From: Salarchaeum japonicum
Lineage (GTDB): Archaea; Halobacteriota; Halobacteria; Halobacteriales; Halobacteriaceae
Length of the DNA stretch: 64,000 nucleotides
Direction: 5' to 3'
Assembly: GCF_020614395.1 (NCBI RefSeq)
Contig: NZ_CP085324.1
Span: 1,431,564 to 1,495,563 of the forward strand
Shown here: positions 33,973 to 42,630 of the stretch, piece by piece
How the letters are laid out: every line of letters starts with the position of its first letter
Position numbering within the stretch: the stretch's first letter is position 1
The notes under the pieces: generated by a model
What the model was told of the DNA's origin: nothing
Database searches by the model: none
The model's input: only the letters and a program-made list of their open reading frames with translations
Position numbers and translations under genes: made by a program

Positions 33973-35352
33973 TCACGTATGGTGGTGGCGGTCGGGTCGA
34001 AGGTTGCCGGCGTCCACGCCGCGGAACTCGAAGCGCGCGCCGCCGTCCCTGTCGGCGATGTCGAACGTCCAGCCGTGCGCGTCCGCGATAGCCGCGACGA
34101 TGCGCAGCCCGAATCCGGAACCACCGTGCGATGTGGACGGCACCGACCCGCGGACGCCCTCGCGCACCGCCGCCGGCACGCCCGGCCCGTCGTCCGCCAC
34201 GAAGAACCCGTCGGCGGACGCGCCGACCGTCACCGCGACGCCCGCGCCCGCGTGCTCCACGCAGTTCTTGAGGAGGTTTTCGAGGAGTTGCTGGAGGCGG
34301 GTGGGGTCGGCGTGGAGGGTGGCGGTGGATTCGACGGTGAGGACGGCGTCGCCGGTGGCGACGTTCCGCCACGCGCGCTCGACGACGGTTTCGAGATCGA
34401 CGGGTTCGGTGTCGGCGATGTCGTCGCCGTTACGGGCGAGCGCGAGGAGGTTCTCGATTATCTCGAACGCGCGGCCGAGGGAGGTGCGCGCGGAGTCGAG
34501 GTCGGGGTCGTCGGGGTGGCGTTCGCGCGCGAAGTCGAGGCGGCCGGCGACGACCTGGAGGGGGCTTCGGATGTCGTGGCTGACGACGCTCGTGAACTCT
34601 TCGAGGCGTTGCTGGCGGTCGCGGAGTTCGGCGTCCCGGCGCTCGCGGTCGGTCACGTCCCGGATGACGGAGAGGTGTTCGCCGGGGACGATGTCGCGGA
34701 CGGCGGCGTACTCGACGGCGTGCTCGTCGCCGTTCGCGTCCACGAACGGGAGGGTGCCGCGCTTCTCGGGTTCGTCGCCGAACGCCAGCCACTCCTCGCC
34801 GAAGTCCACGTCGTCGGGGAGGAACGCCGAGATGCGGCGGCCGACGAGTTCCTCGCGGGGGAGCGCGAACAGGTCGCACGCGCTCTCGTTCGCTTCGAGG
34901 TAGCGGCCGTCGTCGTCCGCGATGACGATGGCGTCGAACGCCTTCTCGAACGCCGCCCGGTAGCGGTTCTCTCGAACGCTCCGGCGGTCGCGGGCGAGCG
35001 CGACGAGCGTCCGGATGCGGTCTGCGAGGCGGGCGTACTCGCCCGTGGGGAAGCGGGACTGCGAGCGCTCGGGGCCGTATGTTTCCTCGACGGTGACCGC
35101 GCCGTCGCGTTCGCGGACGGCGAGCACCGGAACGTCGGCGGCGCGTTCGCGGACGCGGTCGGCGGCGGCCGCGGCGTCCGACCCGGCGACGACCACGCAG
35201 TCCACGGCGTGCGCGTCGAGGTAGTCGAGGGCGTCGGCGACGCGCTCGCGGGCCGTGACGGCGAGCGTGGCGTCCGCACGCCCGAGGTGCGCCGCCAGCG
35301 TGCCGGTCGGGTCGAGGCAGAGAACGGAGAGAACGCGCGACCCACCAGTCAT
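33973..35352 (-). CDS. PAS-domain sensor histidine kinase with receiver-like N-terminus
   Basis: The 459-residue protein has a receiver-like alpha/beta domain at 1-80 (VLSVLCLDPTG..., DCVVVAGSD), a PAS domain at about 128-240 (YRAAFEKAFDAIVIADDDGRYLEAN), a HisKA helix with H259 (VVSHDIRSPLQVV), and an HATPase with N363 (LLENLLKNCVEHA), DDGPG at 387-391 and GSGFGLRIV. It should autophosphorylate on H259 and pass phosphate to an unlinked response regulator. There are no membrane helices, so it is a cytoplasmic sensor. No regulator gene is adjacent. Confidence 0.92.
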   Translation of the reverse strand: MTGGSRVLSVLCLDPTGTLAAHLGRADATLAVTARERVADALDYLDAHAVDCVVVAGSDAAAAADRVRERAADVPVLAVRERDGAVTVEETYGPERSQSRFPTGEYARLADRIRTLVALARDRRSVRENRYRAAFEKAFDAIVIADDDGRYLEANESACDLFALPREELVGRRISAFLPDDVDFGEEWLAFGDEPEKRGTLPFVDANGDEHAVEYAAVRDIVPGEHLSVIRDVTDRERRDAELRDRQQRLEEFTSVVSHDIRSPLQVVAGRLDFARERHPDDPDLDSARTSLGRAFEIIENLLALARNGDDIADTEPVDLETVVERAWRNVATGDAVLTVESTATLHADPTRLQQLLENLLKNCVEHAGAGVAVTVGASADGFFVADDGPGVPAAVREGVRGSVPSTSHGGSGFGLRIVAAIADAHGWTFDIADRDGGARFEFRGVDAGNLRPDRHHHT

Positions 35353-35394
35353 GCGAGAGATTACGCCACATACAGTATTTGAGCGTATTGGCGA

Positions 35395-35799
35395 CTACTC
35401 GACGACTGCGACCGCGCCGCCGTCCACCACGCGCTCGCCGTCGTCGTTCGTGACGACGAGGTCGGCCTCGACGCGCGTGCCGTCCGCGGCGTCCTCGACG
35501 GCGGTGATTTCGAGGGTCGTCGTGAGCGTGTCTCCCGGCCACACTTGTGCGACGAACCGCGTGTCGTACTCGCGGAGGCCCGCGAGGCCGAACGTCTCCC
35601 GGACGAGGGCGGACGCGACGCCCGCGGTGAACATGCCCTGTCCGAACACGGACGGGTAGCCCGCGTCCCGGGCGTGCGGGTCGTCGTAGTGAATCGGGTT
35701 GAAGTCGCCGCTCGCGCCCGCGTACCGCACGAAGTCCTCGCGGGACACGTCCTCGGTGACGCGCTCGAACGTGTCGCCGACCGCGAACGACTCCGTCAT
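35395..35799 (-). CDS. MaoC-like hotdog dehydratase/hydratase
   Basis: The 134-residue protein is a single hotdog domain with the R-specific hydratase motif YAGASGDFNPIHYDDPHARDAGYPSVFGQGMF, giving the usual Asp/His pair (D32 and H37 region). It hydrates or dehydrates acyl-CoA or acyl-carrier substrates. Its start overlaps the stop of 35796-36302 by four bases, so the two hotdog proteins are co-translated and probably form a heterodimer, as known for paired MaoC proteins. Confidence 0.88.
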   Translation of the reverse strand: MTESFAVGDTFERVTEDVSREDFVRYAGASGDFNPIHYDDPHARDAGYPSVFGQGMFTAGVASALVRETFGLAGLREYDTRFVAQVWPGDTLTTTLEITAVEDAADGTRVEADLVVTNDDGERVVDGGAVAVVE

Positions 35800-36302
35800 T
35801 CTCCCTCACCCCGGATGGCGCGCCCGGTCTCGATGCGGGTGTTGTAGTCGGAGAGCACGTGACTTCCGGACTCGTCAGTGAAGTCCGTGCGGAGGACGGC
35901 GAACGTCATCGTGCCGCCGCCCCGACCGTCGCGCTGGTAGACCTCCGTGAGCGTGGTGTCGCCGGTGAGCGTGTCCCCGACGTAGAGCGGGCGCTCGTAC
36001 TCGTAGCGCTGCTGGCCGTGCACGACCCGCGCGCGGTCGAACCCCAGCTCGAACCCGAGGTCGTGGTCGATGCCGTCCGGGCGGTACCGGGGGAAGAAGG
36101 AGGTGCGGGCGAACGTCGGCGGCGCTGGAATCGCGTCGTAGCCCGCCTCTCGGGCGGCCTGTTCGTCCAGGTACACGTCGTCGGGGTCGTCGATGGCGCG
36201 CGCGAACTCGGCGACCTTCCCGCGCTCGACGTGGAAGTCCTCGACGGTTCGATGCGTGTCGCCGACCTGGGCTTCGAGGTCGGCGAGCGGTAGGGATGGC
36301 AC
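35796..36302 (-). CDS. MaoC N-terminal-domain (FAS1-like) dehydratase partner
   Basis: The 168-residue protein starts at a GTG at 36302 (MPSLPLADLEAQVG). A central EFARAIDDPDDVYLDEQAAREAGYDAIPAPPTF resembles the N-terminal half of two-domain MaoC dehydratases, which usually lack the catalytic pair. It then has RARVVHGQQRYEYERPLYVGDTL in the second part. It is upstream of and coupled to 35395-35799, together equivalent to one double-hotdog enzyme. It may supply the substrate-binding half. Confidence 0.85.
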   Translation of the reverse strand: MPSLPLADLEAQVGDTHRTVEDFHVERGKVAEFARAIDDPDDVYLDEQAAREAGYDAIPAPPTFARTSFFPRYRPDGIDHDLGFELGFDRARVVHGQQRYEYERPLYVGDTLTGDTTLTEVYQRDGRGGGTMTFAVLRTDFTDESGSHVLSDYNTRIETGRAIRGEGE

Positions 36303-36340
36303 GCTCCGAACTCCGGCGACCCCCGGGAAAAAGGATGGGG

Positions 36341-37828
36341 TTAGAAGGGGTAGTCGCGGGCCTCGCGCTGGAGGCTGATCCACTTCGGCTCCGTGATTTC
36401 GTCGAGGAACGCGTCGCTGTTGTACGTCCCGATGCCGGACGCGCCGATGCCGCTGAAGGGCACGTGCGCCTCGTCGTTGATGGACTGGTCGTTCACGTGG
36501 ACGTTCCCGGTCTCGATGCGCTCGGCGATCTCCTTCCCGGTCTGGAGGTCGCCGGCGTGCACGCTCCCGGAGAGGCCGTACTCGGTGTCGTTCGCGAGTT
36601 CGACGGCCTCGTCGATGTCGCTGAAGGGGATGACGGGCGCGATGGGGCCGAAGTGCTCGTTCGCCGCGACGGGCATGTCGTTCGTCACGTCGGAGAGCAC
36701 GGTCGGCTTCACGACCAGCGAGTCCTCGACGCCGTCGATGTCGGCGGTTTCGCCGCCGGTTTCGAGGGTCGCGCCCTCGCTGACGGACTCGTTCACGTAC
36801 CCGAGCATCTCGTCGCGCTGGCTCTCGTCGATGATGGGGCCGACGACGGTCTCAGCAGTATGCGCGCTCCCGACCGGGAGGTCTTCGGCGCGCTCGGTGA
36901 GGCGTTCGACGTACTCGTCGTACACGTCCTCGTGGACGATGTGGCGGTTGATGGAGATGCAGACCTGGCCCTGGTGGACGAACGTCCCGAACGTCCCGCC
37001 GTCGAGCGCGCGGTCGAGGTCGGCGTCCGCGGTGACGATGTGCGCGTTGTTCCCGCCGAGTTCCATCGCGGGGACGGCGAGGTTCTCCGCGGCGGTCGCG
37101 GCGACCCGCCGCCCCACAGAGGTCGACCCCGTGAACGCGACCACGTCGCTGACGGGGTGGCCGGCGACCCGGTCGCCGATTTCGGAGCCCTCGCCGACGA
37201 CGACGTTCAGCACGCCGTCCGGCAGCCCCGCCTCCTCGAACAGTTTCGCGAACAGGAGGCCGCCCGTGATGGGCGTGTTCGTCGCGGGCTTCAGGACGAC
37301 CGTGTTCCCGGACGCGATGGCGGGCGCGACGGCGCGCATCGAGAGGTTCAGCGGGAAGTTCCACGGACTGATGACCGTCACCGTCCCCTTCGGCTCCCGG
37401 CGCACGATGTTCTCCTTGCCAGGGATGTTGGAGTCCGCGTGCTCGCCCTTCGTCCGCCGCGGGAGCGTCGCCGCCTCCGCGGCGTGGTCGGACGCGATCT
37501 GTATCGAGGTCTCGCCCATGATGGTCGAGCCGCCGGCCTCGTACTCCAGGAGGTCGATGATTTCGTCCTCGTGCGCGTGCAGGGCGTCGAGGAAGTCCTG
37601 CACGACCTGCTCGCGTCGCGCGGGCGGCGCGTCCGCCCACGCCTCCTGCGCGGCTTCGGCGGCGTCGTAGGCGGCGTCAACGTCCGCCTCGACCGCCGCG
37701 GGCACCTCGGCGACCGTCTCGCGCGTCGAGGGGTCTTCGACCGCGATGGTGTCGCCGCTCTCGCTCTCCACCCACTCCCCGTCGATGAAGAGGTCGCTCC
37801 AGTCGGCGTCGATGGTGTACTCGGACAT
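36341..37828 (-). CDS. NAD(P)-dependent aldehyde dehydrogenase
   Basis: The 495-residue protein has the ALDH cofactor region (SPWNFPLNLSMRAVAPAIA), the glycine-rich FTGSTSVGRRV, general base E256 in MELGGNNAHIV and nucleophile C290 in HQGQVCISINR. It oxidises an aldehyde to a carboxylate with NAD(P)+. The ATG at 37828 is preferred to an in-frame start nine codons earlier because it directly precedes the family-like acidic N-terminus. It stands upstream of the MaoC pair with 38 bp between them. Aldehyde substrate unknown. Confidence 0.93.
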   Translation of the reverse strand: MSEYTIDADWSDLFIDGEWVESESGDTIAVEDPSTRETVAEVPAAVEADVDAAYDAAEAAQEAWADAPPARREQVVQDFLDALHAHEDEIIDLLEYEAGGSTIMGETSIQIASDHAAEAATLPRRTKGEHADSNIPGKENIVRREPKGTVTVISPWNFPLNLSMRAVAPAIASGNTVVLKPATNTPITGGLLFAKLFEEAGLPDGVLNVVVGEGSEIGDRVAGHPVSDVVAFTGSTSVGRRVAATAAENLAVPAMELGGNNAHIVTADADLDRALDGGTFGTFVHQGQVCISINRHIVHEDVYDEYVERLTERAEDLPVGSAHTAETVVGPIIDESQRDEMLGYVNESVSEGATLETGGETADIDGVEDSLVVKPTVLSDVTNDMPVAANEHFGPIAPVIPFSDIDEAVELANDTEYGLSGSVHAGDLQTGKEIAERIETGNVHVNDQSINDEAHVPFSGIGASGIGTYNSDAFLDEITEPKWISLQREARDYPF

Positions 37829-37945
37829 CCGTACCCAGCCGTTGGCGCGTCGCACACATAGGGGGGCGTCAACGGGCGAGGAGGACTGAAACCCGCATCT
37901 TCAAACGGGAAGCCGGCAGTAGCGGCGAAGAGTGCTGTGGCCGCC

Positions 37946-38953
37946 TCAGAGACTACTGTACGGGCCGCCCTTCGCCTCGGTGAGCCGGTCTACCTGTTCG
38001 TCCGTGAGGTCGATTGTGGCCGCACCGAGGTTCTCCTCCAGCTGTTCGACGGTGCGCGCGCCGACGATGGGCGCGGTGACGCCGTCGCGGTGGCTGAGCC
38101 ACGCGAGCGCGGTCTGCGCGGGCGTCGCGTCCACCTCGTCGGCGACGGCTTCGAGTTCGTCGTGCACGTCGAAGTTCTCCTCGGTGAGGTAGGCGTCCTC
38201 GAACCGACTGGACTCCGCCGCGCGGGACTCGCCGGTCAGGCCGTCCTCGCGCGTGTACTTCCCGGTGAGGAAGCCCTGGCCGAGCGGGCTCCACGGGCAG
38301 ACCGCGAGGTCTTCGCTCCGCGCGAACTCCAGGTAGTCCCCCTCGATTTCGCGGTCGACGAGGTTGTACCGCGGCTGAAGCACCGAGAACGGCTCCCAGC
38401 CCTCGGCGCGCGCGAGTTCGTTCGCCTTCGCGACCTTCCACGCGTTCGGCCGCAGCGTGGACGCGCCGAGGTAGTGGACTTTCCCGTCCTCGACGAGGCG
38501 GTTCAGCGTCTTCATCAGCTCCCGCGTCGGCGTCTGGTCGTCCCAGCGGTGGATGTAGAGCACGTCCACGTAGTCCGTTCCGAGCCGTTCGAGGAGCGCG
38601 TCGATGCGGTCGCGGACGTTCTTCCGGTTCGTCCCCCGGCTGTTGGGGTCGTTCTCCCGAATCTGCCAGTAAATCTTGGAGGCGATGGTGTATCGCTCCC
38701 GGTCGCGGTCACTGAGCCAGTCGCCGATCCACTCCTCGCTCGCGCCGCCGCCGTACACGTCCGCGGTGTCGATGTACCGGCCGCCCGCGTCGGCGTACGC
38801 CGTGAGGAGTTCCTTCGCGCGCTCCTCGCCGATTTCGACGTTCCCCTCCTCGGTCTGCTTGCCGAACCGCCACGTCCCGAACTGGAGTTCGCTCGATTTG
38901 AGGCCGGTTCCGCCGACGGACACGAAGTCGAGGTCGAGGTCACTGACTGCCAT
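37946..38953 (-). CDS. Aldo/keto reductase
   Basis: The 335-residue TIM-barrel protein has the AKR catalytic tetrad: D62 and Y67 (IDTADVYGGG), K93 (ASKIYW) and H135 (YIHRWDD), with the NADPH-binding PIVGARTVEQLEENLGA near the C-terminus. It reduces aldehydes or ketones, or oxidises alcohols, using NADP(H). It resembles the YhdN/tas branch rather than typical aldose reductases. It has a double methionine start; I use the second. It diverges from the SDR at 39050, about 96 bp apart. Confidence 0.92.
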   Translation of the reverse strand: MAVSDLDLDFVSVGGTGLKSSELQFGTWRFGKQTEEGNVEIGEERAKELLTAYADAGGRYIDTADVYGGGASEEWIGDWLSDRDRERYTIASKIYWQIRENDPNSRGTNRKNVRDRIDALLERLGTDYVDVLYIHRWDDQTPTRELMKTLNRLVEDGKVHYLGASTLRPNAWKVAKANELARAEGWEPFSVLQPRYNLVDREIEGDYLEFARSEDLAVCPWSPLGQGFLTGKYTREDGLTGESRAAESSRFEDAYLTEENFDVHDELEAVADEVDATPAQTALAWLSHRDGVTAPIVGARTVEQLEENLGAATIDLTDEQVDRLTEAKGGPYSSL

Positions 38954-39049
38954 CACCGGCCCTTGGACGACCGCCGTGAAAACAGTTCAGTAATCGGCCA
39001 CGTCGTCGCGGGGGCGTACCGTTTTAGGGTTCCACGACGGACGCCGGGT

Positions 39050-39808
39050 ATGGCAGACGAAACCGCACTCGTCACCGGTGCCGGCGCCGGAATCGGCCGC
39101 GCAATCGCTCGACAGCTCGCCGACGACGGCTACCACGTCGTCGTCACCGACATCGACCCCGACGGCGGCGCGGAGACCGTCGATATCGTCGAGGACGACG
39201 GCGGACGCGCGACGTTCACCGAACTCGACGTGACCGACCACGACGCCGTCGAAGCCACCATCGACGCCACCGTCGAAGAGTACGGCGGCCTCGACGTGCT
39301 CGTGAACAACGCCGGCGTCGGCCACGAACCCGCGCTCGTCGAAGACGTCTCCGTCACCGACCGCGACCGCCTCATCTCCGTCAACGTCGAAGGCGTCTGG
39401 AACGGCTGTCACGCCGCCATCCCCCACATGAAACAGGCCGGCGAGGGCCGCATCGTCAACATCTCCTCGCTCGCCGGCGTCGTCGGCTCCCCCCGAATCG
39501 CCACCTACTCACTCACCAAGGGCGCAGTCCTGAACTTCACGCGCGCCATCGCCGCCGAACTCGGCCCCGCCGGCGTCCGCGCGAACGCCGTCTGCCCCGG
39601 CTTCGTCGAAACCAGCATGGCCGACGAGTTCTTCGCCGGCAGCGACGACCCCGAGAAAGCCCGCGAACGCATGGAACGCCAGTACCCCCTCCGCCGACTC
39701 GGCCACCCCGACGAAGTCGCCGACGCCGTCTCCTTCCTCGCCAGCGAAAACGCCTCCTACATCACCGGCCACGGCCTCCTCGTCGACGGCGGATTCAACG
39801 CGACCTGA
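39050..39808 (+). CDS. Short-chain dehydrogenase/reductase
   Basis: The 252-residue classical SDR has the cofactor motif TGAGAGIG (9-16), NNAG at 86-89 and the catalytic S140, Y153 and K157 (YSLTK). An acidic residue after the second strand (TDIDPDGG) favours NAD(H). It oxidises or reduces a hydroxy/oxo group, in the 3-oxoacyl-ACP reductase-like branch. A TTTTAGGG box lies about 28 bp upstream of the ATG. Its stop is directly followed by that of the convergent CHAT-paralogue fragment gene. Confidence 0.93.
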   Translation: MADETALVTGAGAGIGRAIARQLADDGYHVVVTDIDPDGGAETVDIVEDDGGRATFTELDVTDHDAVEATIDATVEEYGGLDVLVNNAGVGHEPALVEDVSVTDRDRLISVNVEGVWNGCHAAIPHMKQAGEGRIVNISSLAGVVGSPRIATYSLTKGAVLNFTRAIAAELGPAGVRANAVCPGFVETSMADEFFAGSDDPEKARERMERQYPLRRLGHPDEVADAVSFLASENASYITGHGLLVDGGFNAT

Positions 39809-40519
39809 CTACGGCGTGTCACCGAGCGCGCGACGCGCCGACGCTCGAATATCCGCGTACGTCTCGGGGACGGTGATTGTAACGCCCGTGTCCGGCCGGG
39901 AGAGGCCGTCGGGTATCGAGAGTTCGTCCCCGAGTTCGATGGCGGGCGGATAGCCGCGGAGCGTCGGCCACGACCGCTCGGCCGACCACTCTTTCACGGA
40001 CGCGCCGAGCGCGCCGACGGCGGTCATGAGCGCGCCTGGGTCGTCGGGGACGGTGACGGTGGCGTGGGGGCGGTTGTGGCGGGCGCGCGCCCCGACCTCG
40101 ACGCGGGTGCGTTCGGGGAACGACACGTGGAGCGACCCGCCGTCCGCGTGGGGCGCGTCGTACCCGGCGGTCGCGGACGTTCGCGGGAGGGCGACGTACG
40201 TCTTCACGATTCGGCCGAGTTCGAGGTAGTGCGTGCCCTCGGGGAGGTCGCGGGGCGTGGTGGAGAACTCGCCCTGGTAGTCGCCGCTCGTGTCGCGGAG
40301 GCGGGCGTTCACGTCCGATGGAATCACGAGTTCGCTGGCCGTGAACGCCACGGCGTCGTCCACGGGGAAGACGAAGGATTCGGGTGGGGCGGGCGCGAGC
40401 GCGCCCGGGTCGGCGACGCCGAGCGTGGCGGACATGCCGGCGAGGTCGTCGCGGACGGTGAGTTCCTCGGTCTCGGAGTCGAGGGAGAACGAGACGAGAG
40501 AGGAGACTGTTCCAGTCAT
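39809..40519 (-). CDS. N-terminal-domain-only paralogue of the CHAT-like protein family
   Basis: The 236-residue protein aligns over its whole length with the first about 220 residues of the 666-residue neighbour at 40589. Shared segments include FPVDDAV, GEFSTTPRDLPEGTHYLEL, SWPTLRGYPP and DGLSRPDTGVT. It stops just before the second domain and has its own short C-terminal end (ADIRASARRALGDTP). It is 69 bp downstream of the larger gene on the same strand, so the pair probably arose by tandem duplication and is co-transcribed. The remaining domain is of unknown function; it may bind a ligand or the full-length partners. Confidence 0.7.
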   Translation of the reverse strand: MTGTVSSLVSFSLDSETEELTVRDDLAGMSATLGVADPGALAPAPPESFVFPVDDAVAFTASELVIPSDVNARLRDTSGDYQGEFSTTPRDLPEGTHYLELGRIVKTYVALPRTSATAGYDAPHADGGSLHVSFPERTRVEVGARARHNRPHATVTVPDDPGALMTAVGALGASVKEWSAERSWPTLRGYPPAIELGDELSIPDGLSRPDTGVTITVPETYADIRASARRALGDTP

Positions 40520-40588
40520 CGGCGTATTGTCAGGAGTCGCGTTCGTTTGAGGATGTCGTCTCCCCGGGCGGAGTGTGTGAGGATCGAG

Positions 40589-42589
40589 TCAGTCCGCGCG
40601 GTCGTGGGTGGCGCGGCGGAGGGTCGCGGGAGTGACGCGGTCGGTGGGTCGGACGGGTGTGCCGTCGACGCGGGGGAAGGTCGTGGGGTGGCCGAGGAGG
40701 GATGCGGCGTTCGCCGGGTCGTGCGTTTCGGGGTGTTGGACGGCGACGCCGGCGAGGTTGTAGGCGTCGTATTCGACGGGGTGGGTGAACCGGGCGACGC
40801 CGCCGAGTGGGTCGTCCGCGGTGACGGCGAGCCTGGTGGTGAACGCGTGCCGGCCGGACGGTCGTGAGTCGACGTCGATTCGTGCGGGGAAGGCGCTGTC
40901 GTCGGGACGAACGGGAACGTAGGTCGGGTGGCCGACCACGCGGACGGCGTCCCCGAGGTCGGCGTACCGCACGGCGGCTTCGGCGGAGCAGCCGACCTGG
41001 GCGCAGTGGAGGAGGTCGGCGACCCGGTCGGCTGGGAGGCGGTCGGGAGCCGCGATAACTGCGGGGACGCCGCGTTCCGCGAGCGCGACCGCCGCGTCGA
41101 ACGCGTGCGTGCCGGTGACGACGCCGAGACCCAGCGTGGTCGTGTCGAGCGCGTCGAACGCCAGGACGCCGTCGGTGCACGAAATGCCGTCGGGTCGGAC
41201 CGGTCGATCCCAGTACGCGACGGTCGCGTCCGCGGCGGTCTCCCGGACGGTCTCGCGGTCGTCGCTCGCGGTGACGGTGACGGGTTCGGGGAGGGCGGCG
41301 GTCGCGTCGCGGAGCGCGGACGCACGGTCAGAACCCGCGAACACGACGGTCTCGGAGTCGTCGCGCGTGACGTACGGCGTCCGCCGCGCGGCGTCGCGGA
41401 ACGACGGAACGAGGCGGGTGTCGCCGACGGGCGGTACGCCGGCCGCGTGCGCGGTGGCGGCGGACGGGCCGAACGCGCCGGAGTCTATCGTCCGTCGGTC
41501 GTCGTCGACGTGGACGCGCCAGAGGCCGTGGAGGACGTGCGGGAGGAGTTCCGCGTCCGCGATGTCGTCCCGGAGCACCGCGGTCACCGGCCACTGCGGG
41601 ACGGCAGGCGCGAGTAGGTCAGGAGAGACTTCGAGGTACTCCATGAGCTGTTCGGGTATCGAGGACTCGTAGAGGTTCGGCGGGTAGAACGGGAGCCTGG
41701 CCGCGAGTTCGTCGTACTCGTGGCGGGGGAGCGCGTAGTAGCCGTCCGTGCGCGCGAGCGAGTCGAGCACGAGACACGTCGCGAGCAGGCGGTCGACGGC
41801 GGTTTCGAGCGGTTCGTCGGGAGCGATCGGGGCGGTGTAGCCGTTCGAGAGCGACAGCCGCGGTTCGCTCGCGGGTTCGACGGTCGCGCCGAGGTAGTAC
41901 GCGAGCGGCGCGACCCGATAGACGGCCGCAAGCGAGTCGGGGACGCCGAGCGTGACGCCCGTGTCGGGCGTCCGGAGGCCGTCGGGGATGGCGAGTTCGT
42001 CGCCGACCTCGATGCCGGGCGGGTAGCCGCGGAGCGTCGGCCACGACCGCTCCGGCGAGAACTCTCGTATCGACGACCCGAGCCGCGAAACGGCCCGCAT
42101 CAGCGCGCGCGGGTCGTCCGGCACGGTCATCGTCGCCCGCGGCCGGTCGTGCGCGGAGCGCGCACCGACCTCGACGTACGCCGGTTCGGGGAAGGAGACG
42201 CGGAGCACGCCGCCCTCGCTTCGCGGTTCCGTGTACGCGGCGGTCGCCGCGGTTCGGCTCAGCCGAACGTAGGTCTTCACAGGCGCGGCGAGTTCGAGGT
42301 AGTGCGTGCCCTCGGGGAGGTCGCGGGGCGTCGTGGAGAACTCGCCGCGGTGGTCGCCGTTCGCGTTCCGGAGGTAGGCGGTGACGCCGGGCGGGAACTC
42401 GATGGCGTCCGTCGTCGTCCCGACGGCGTCGTCCACGGGGAAGAGGAATCCGTCCGGTGGTGCGGGTTCGTAGCCGGCGGCGTCGAGGGAGAACGTGAAC
42501 GCCCGGTTCGTGAGCGCATCCCGGACGCGAAGATCCTCGCCGTCGAGGGAGAACGAGACGAGGTCGCGGACGTCGCCACCGGAGGTCAT
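40589..42589 (-). CDS. CHAT-like family protein with predicted inactive peptidase domain
   Basis: The 666-residue acidic protein shares domain order with the protein at 58279-60371: an N-terminal strand-rich domain (1 to about 215, SWPTLRGYPP at 182-191), a helical middle (about 225-345) and a C-terminal caspase-like region (about 410-560). Aligning the two, the catalytic His position (GH in HYIGHI) is R462 and the Cys position (NACSSY) is T494 here. So the fold seems kept and the protease activity lost. It is tandem with the short paralogue at 39809. There is no signal peptide or membrane helix. The CHAT call for this copy depends on the paralogue. Confidence 0.65.
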   Translation of the reverse strand: MTSGGDVRDLVSFSLDGEDLRVRDALTNRAFTFSLDAAGYEPAPPDGFLFPVDDAVGTTTDAIEFPPGVTAYLRNANGDHRGEFSTTPRDLPEGTHYLELAAPVKTYVRLSRTAATAAYTEPRSEGGVLRVSFPEPAYVEVGARSAHDRPRATMTVPDDPRALMRAVSRLGSSIREFSPERSWPTLRGYPPGIEVGDELAIPDGLRTPDTGVTLGVPDSLAAVYRVAPLAYYLGATVEPASEPRLSLSNGYTAPIAPDEPLETAVDRLLATCLVLDSLARTDGYYALPRHEYDELAARLPFYPPNLYESSIPEQLMEYLEVSPDLLAPAVPQWPVTAVLRDDIADAELLPHVLHGLWRVHVDDDRRTIDSGAFGPSAATAHAAGVPPVGDTRLVPSFRDAARRTPYVTRDDSETVVFAGSDRASALRDATAALPEPVTVTASDDRETVRETAADATVAYWDRPVRPDGISCTDGVLAFDALDTTTLGLGVVTGTHAFDAAVALAERGVPAVIAAPDRLPADRVADLLHCAQVGCSAEAAVRYADLGDAVRVVGHPTYVPVRPDDSAFPARIDVDSRPSGRHAFTTRLAVTADDPLGGVARFTHPVEYDAYNLAGVAVQHPETHDPANAASLLGHPTTFPRVDGTPVRPTDRVTPATLRRATHDRAD

Positions 42590-42630
42590 CGCGTTCAGTC
42601 AGGGTTCCGAACGCTTTGAGGGTGTCGCCT

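Noticed and set aside
39809-42589. Possible assembly duplication explaining the two neighbouring CHAT-family genes
   Set aside because: The copies differ at many residues along the whole shared domain, so they are real diverged paralogues, not an assembly artefact.
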